DNA of 64,000 nucleotides from Gimesia sp. Its GTDB lineage: Bacteria; Planctomycetota; Planctomycetia; Planctomycetales; Planctomycetaceae. This document shows positions 63,701 to 64,000 of the stretch, piece by piece (position 1 is the stretch's first letter; every line of letters begins with the position of its first letter). The notes under the pieces were generated by a model. That model saw nothing but the letters and a program-made list of their open reading frames with translations. It was not told the DNA's origin and made no database searches. The stretch covers positions 62,001 to 126,000 of the forward strand of contig PAJV01000064.1 in the NCBI GenBank assembly GCA_002706765.1. The letters run 5' to 3'. Made by a program: the position numbers and the translations under genes.

Positions 63701-64000
63701 AGTCAAACAGCTGGCCGCAGAATCACTGGGAATGCTCGGAGATGCGGATTCGCTGAAGTATCTGAAATCTCTGGCAGAGTCGCAGAAGCCGATGAATCAG
63801 CGACTGCTGGGCATATATGGACTGGCGGCCCATGATCTGAAACAGGCGGCGACATCACTGCCCGCTATTCTGAAGAACGATCCCCAAAAGGAAAATCCAG
63901 CCTGGATTTTGACCGCATTCACCCGACAAAAAGGGGGAGCAGAGATTCTGGCGGAGGAGATGAAGGCGGCTTCGTTGCATCCGCAGGTCACCAGACAAAT
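60753..64000 (+). CDS. ThuA-PVC type heme-binding protein, 3' end outside window
   Basis: The frame starts at the ATG at 60753 and stays open to the right edge, giving at least 1082 residues. A signal peptide (FAVAMSLLSVLPGNETQCRAA) is followed by a ThuA-like domain (about 36-285: FVVGTSHHLSR, FYLRFQRLAPGE, PVIGLRTSTHAF, VAWSWKNEWGSRVF). The PVC dehydrogenase-like beta-propeller follows from about residue 315 (FEMLPGYEVNLFAAEPMLVNPIHMTWDPQGRLWV, EDTDGDGRADKS, HHSISAWRWGPGGWLYF, MGPDGAAYILDWYN), and HEAT-like helical repeats run from about residue 690. The C-terminal CxxCH heme motif typical of the family would lie beyond base 64000. It is likely co-transcribed with the SGNH-like gene. Confidence 0.9.
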   Translation, partial: MYQRSILTCFAVAMSLLSVLPGNETQCRAAEEKQEQPHVVFVVGTSHHLSRNTIPTFARRLEQHGFKTTVLLPEKTGEKENQREEVTGLKVLKEADVAVFYLRFQRLAPGEFTHLHDYIESGKPVIGLRTSTHAFDYQKGHPLEEWNQGFGKRVLGSEFLFDLSGETVVEHILAHRDHEVLNGVAAKFLDPGTLYQANPPTDATPLLLGTGDSKRKGIFKNQFGTYELTGEMSFPVAWSWKNEWGSRVFTTTLGQEKTFGLDAFNRLLINAVHWCLEQPVGTTPARMAVANSAPNLKRPFELTQDHSPETERKTFEMLPGYEVNLFAAEPMLVNPIHMTWDPQGRLWVICSTSYPQVSPGEKPNDQIVILEDTDGDGRADKSTVFADGLYVPTGLELGDGGVYVANAPDLLFLKDTNGDGKADHREVILTGFATEDNHHSISAWRWGPGGWLYFQEGTFMHTQVETPYGTVRLENGGVFQFHPRTLKLNVFADYRASNPWGHMFDDWGQSFIIDNPRLYFSAPLTANSRAKLGYDASGEGTKQCGGEFVASSHFPPEVQGEIWTNQYKSHVVARYEVSDDGAGYTIKGLEPLIQSSSSYFRPVDLKMGPDGAAYILDWYNPLIGHMQHSFRDERRDTTHGRVWRVTHKSRPLVERPQLTGVPLAKVVSHLRDPESFTRQQVKRVLYDADQQQAKQALDEWLLTLVPQEPNYDHHRLEALWCYQTIGVVNEELLRELLQAKDARARAAAMRVLRYWHSEMKNPLELVEAAIHDPHPRVRLEAILTAGYIPDPRSVTIAVKAIDAPMDRYLEHALKLTIDGLQSQWVEPQRQGKVSFEKPSHKNYALANLLSNESIDVIIDLLNAGSIDAELLQGPAQTVAERANANQLEPLVLSLVEVTREYKTQGGKGISPEALSILLNAFDRAARERGVIPNGNIGAMLSRSAVVPGLPVQKSVARLIGSWKLTREGKRLQREINAADTDFEVKQLAAESLGMLGDADSLKYLKSLAESQKPMNQRLLGIYGLAAHDLKQAATSLPAILKNDPQKENPAWILTAFTRQKGGAEILAEEMKAASLHPQVTRQ

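Overview
The window looks like a chromosomal segment from a planctomycete, most probably a Gimesia/Planctomyces-type bacterium. The phylum markers are two DUF1559 pseudopilin-like proteins, a DUF1549/DUF1553 cytochrome protein next to a DUF1501 protein and a sulfatase, PVC-type heme-binding architecture, a GNT-type SGNH hydrolase and many Tat/Sec-exported enzymes. Base composition is moderate over most of the window. The exception is one visibly AT-rich block at about 50.9-54.5 kb. No rRNA, tRNA or CRISPR array was recognised.

Layout. (1) 1-14.3 kb, minus strand: a type II secretion/type IV pilus-like operon. In transcription order it holds a giant secretin N-domain protein, gspE, F, G, H, I, J, K, a PilM-PilN fusion, and a PilO-like protein that runs off the left edge. 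A calcium-binding EF-hand protein is divergent from it. (2) 15.9-25.5 kb: exported or membrane proteins, namely a large unknown secreted protein, a polytopic spermidine-synthase-like fusion, an M28-PDZ peptidase and a neutral ceramidase. (3) 25.7-28.8 kb: two tandem cassettes, each a DUF1559 pseudopilin followed by a small lipoprotein, preceded by a long palindrome. (4) 28.9-37.8 kb: metabolism. A malic enzyme, a Zymomonas-type pyruvate decarboxylase and a hot-dog thioesterase form one run, and aguB/aguA for agmatine to putrescine form another. (5) 37.9-50.8 kb: exported hydrolases (tandem alpha/beta hydrolase, PhoD phosphatase, thioredoxin-heme-PDZ protein), then a minus-strand run of DUF1549/1553, DUF1501, sulfatase, DUF502 and metallophosphoesterase.

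(6) 50.93-54.50 kb: a compact AT-rich integrative element. It has a putative HUH-like Rep protein, a ribbon-helix-helix regulator and a tyrosine recombinase whose first catalytic arginine position is occupied by Tyr. A 10-bp direct repeat bounds it. TACCAAG heptamers occur at both ends, and a 16-bp perfect palindrome with GTCAC/GTGAC half-sites lies inside. I consider this the most novel part of the window.

(7) 54.6-64 kb: an FAD dehydrogenase, a decaying stretch with a 5'-truncated GNAT gene, a Tat-exported isochorismatase-like hydrolase, an SGNH-like protein lacking catalytic Ser and Asp, and a ThuA-PVC protein that runs off the right edge.

The secretion operon, its N-terminally processed pseudopilins and the neighbouring calcium-binding protein could together form one cell-envelope machine. 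The DUF1559 pseudopilins may use the same prepilin peptidase. All functional assignments are from reading the sequence and remembered family motifs. No database search was run.
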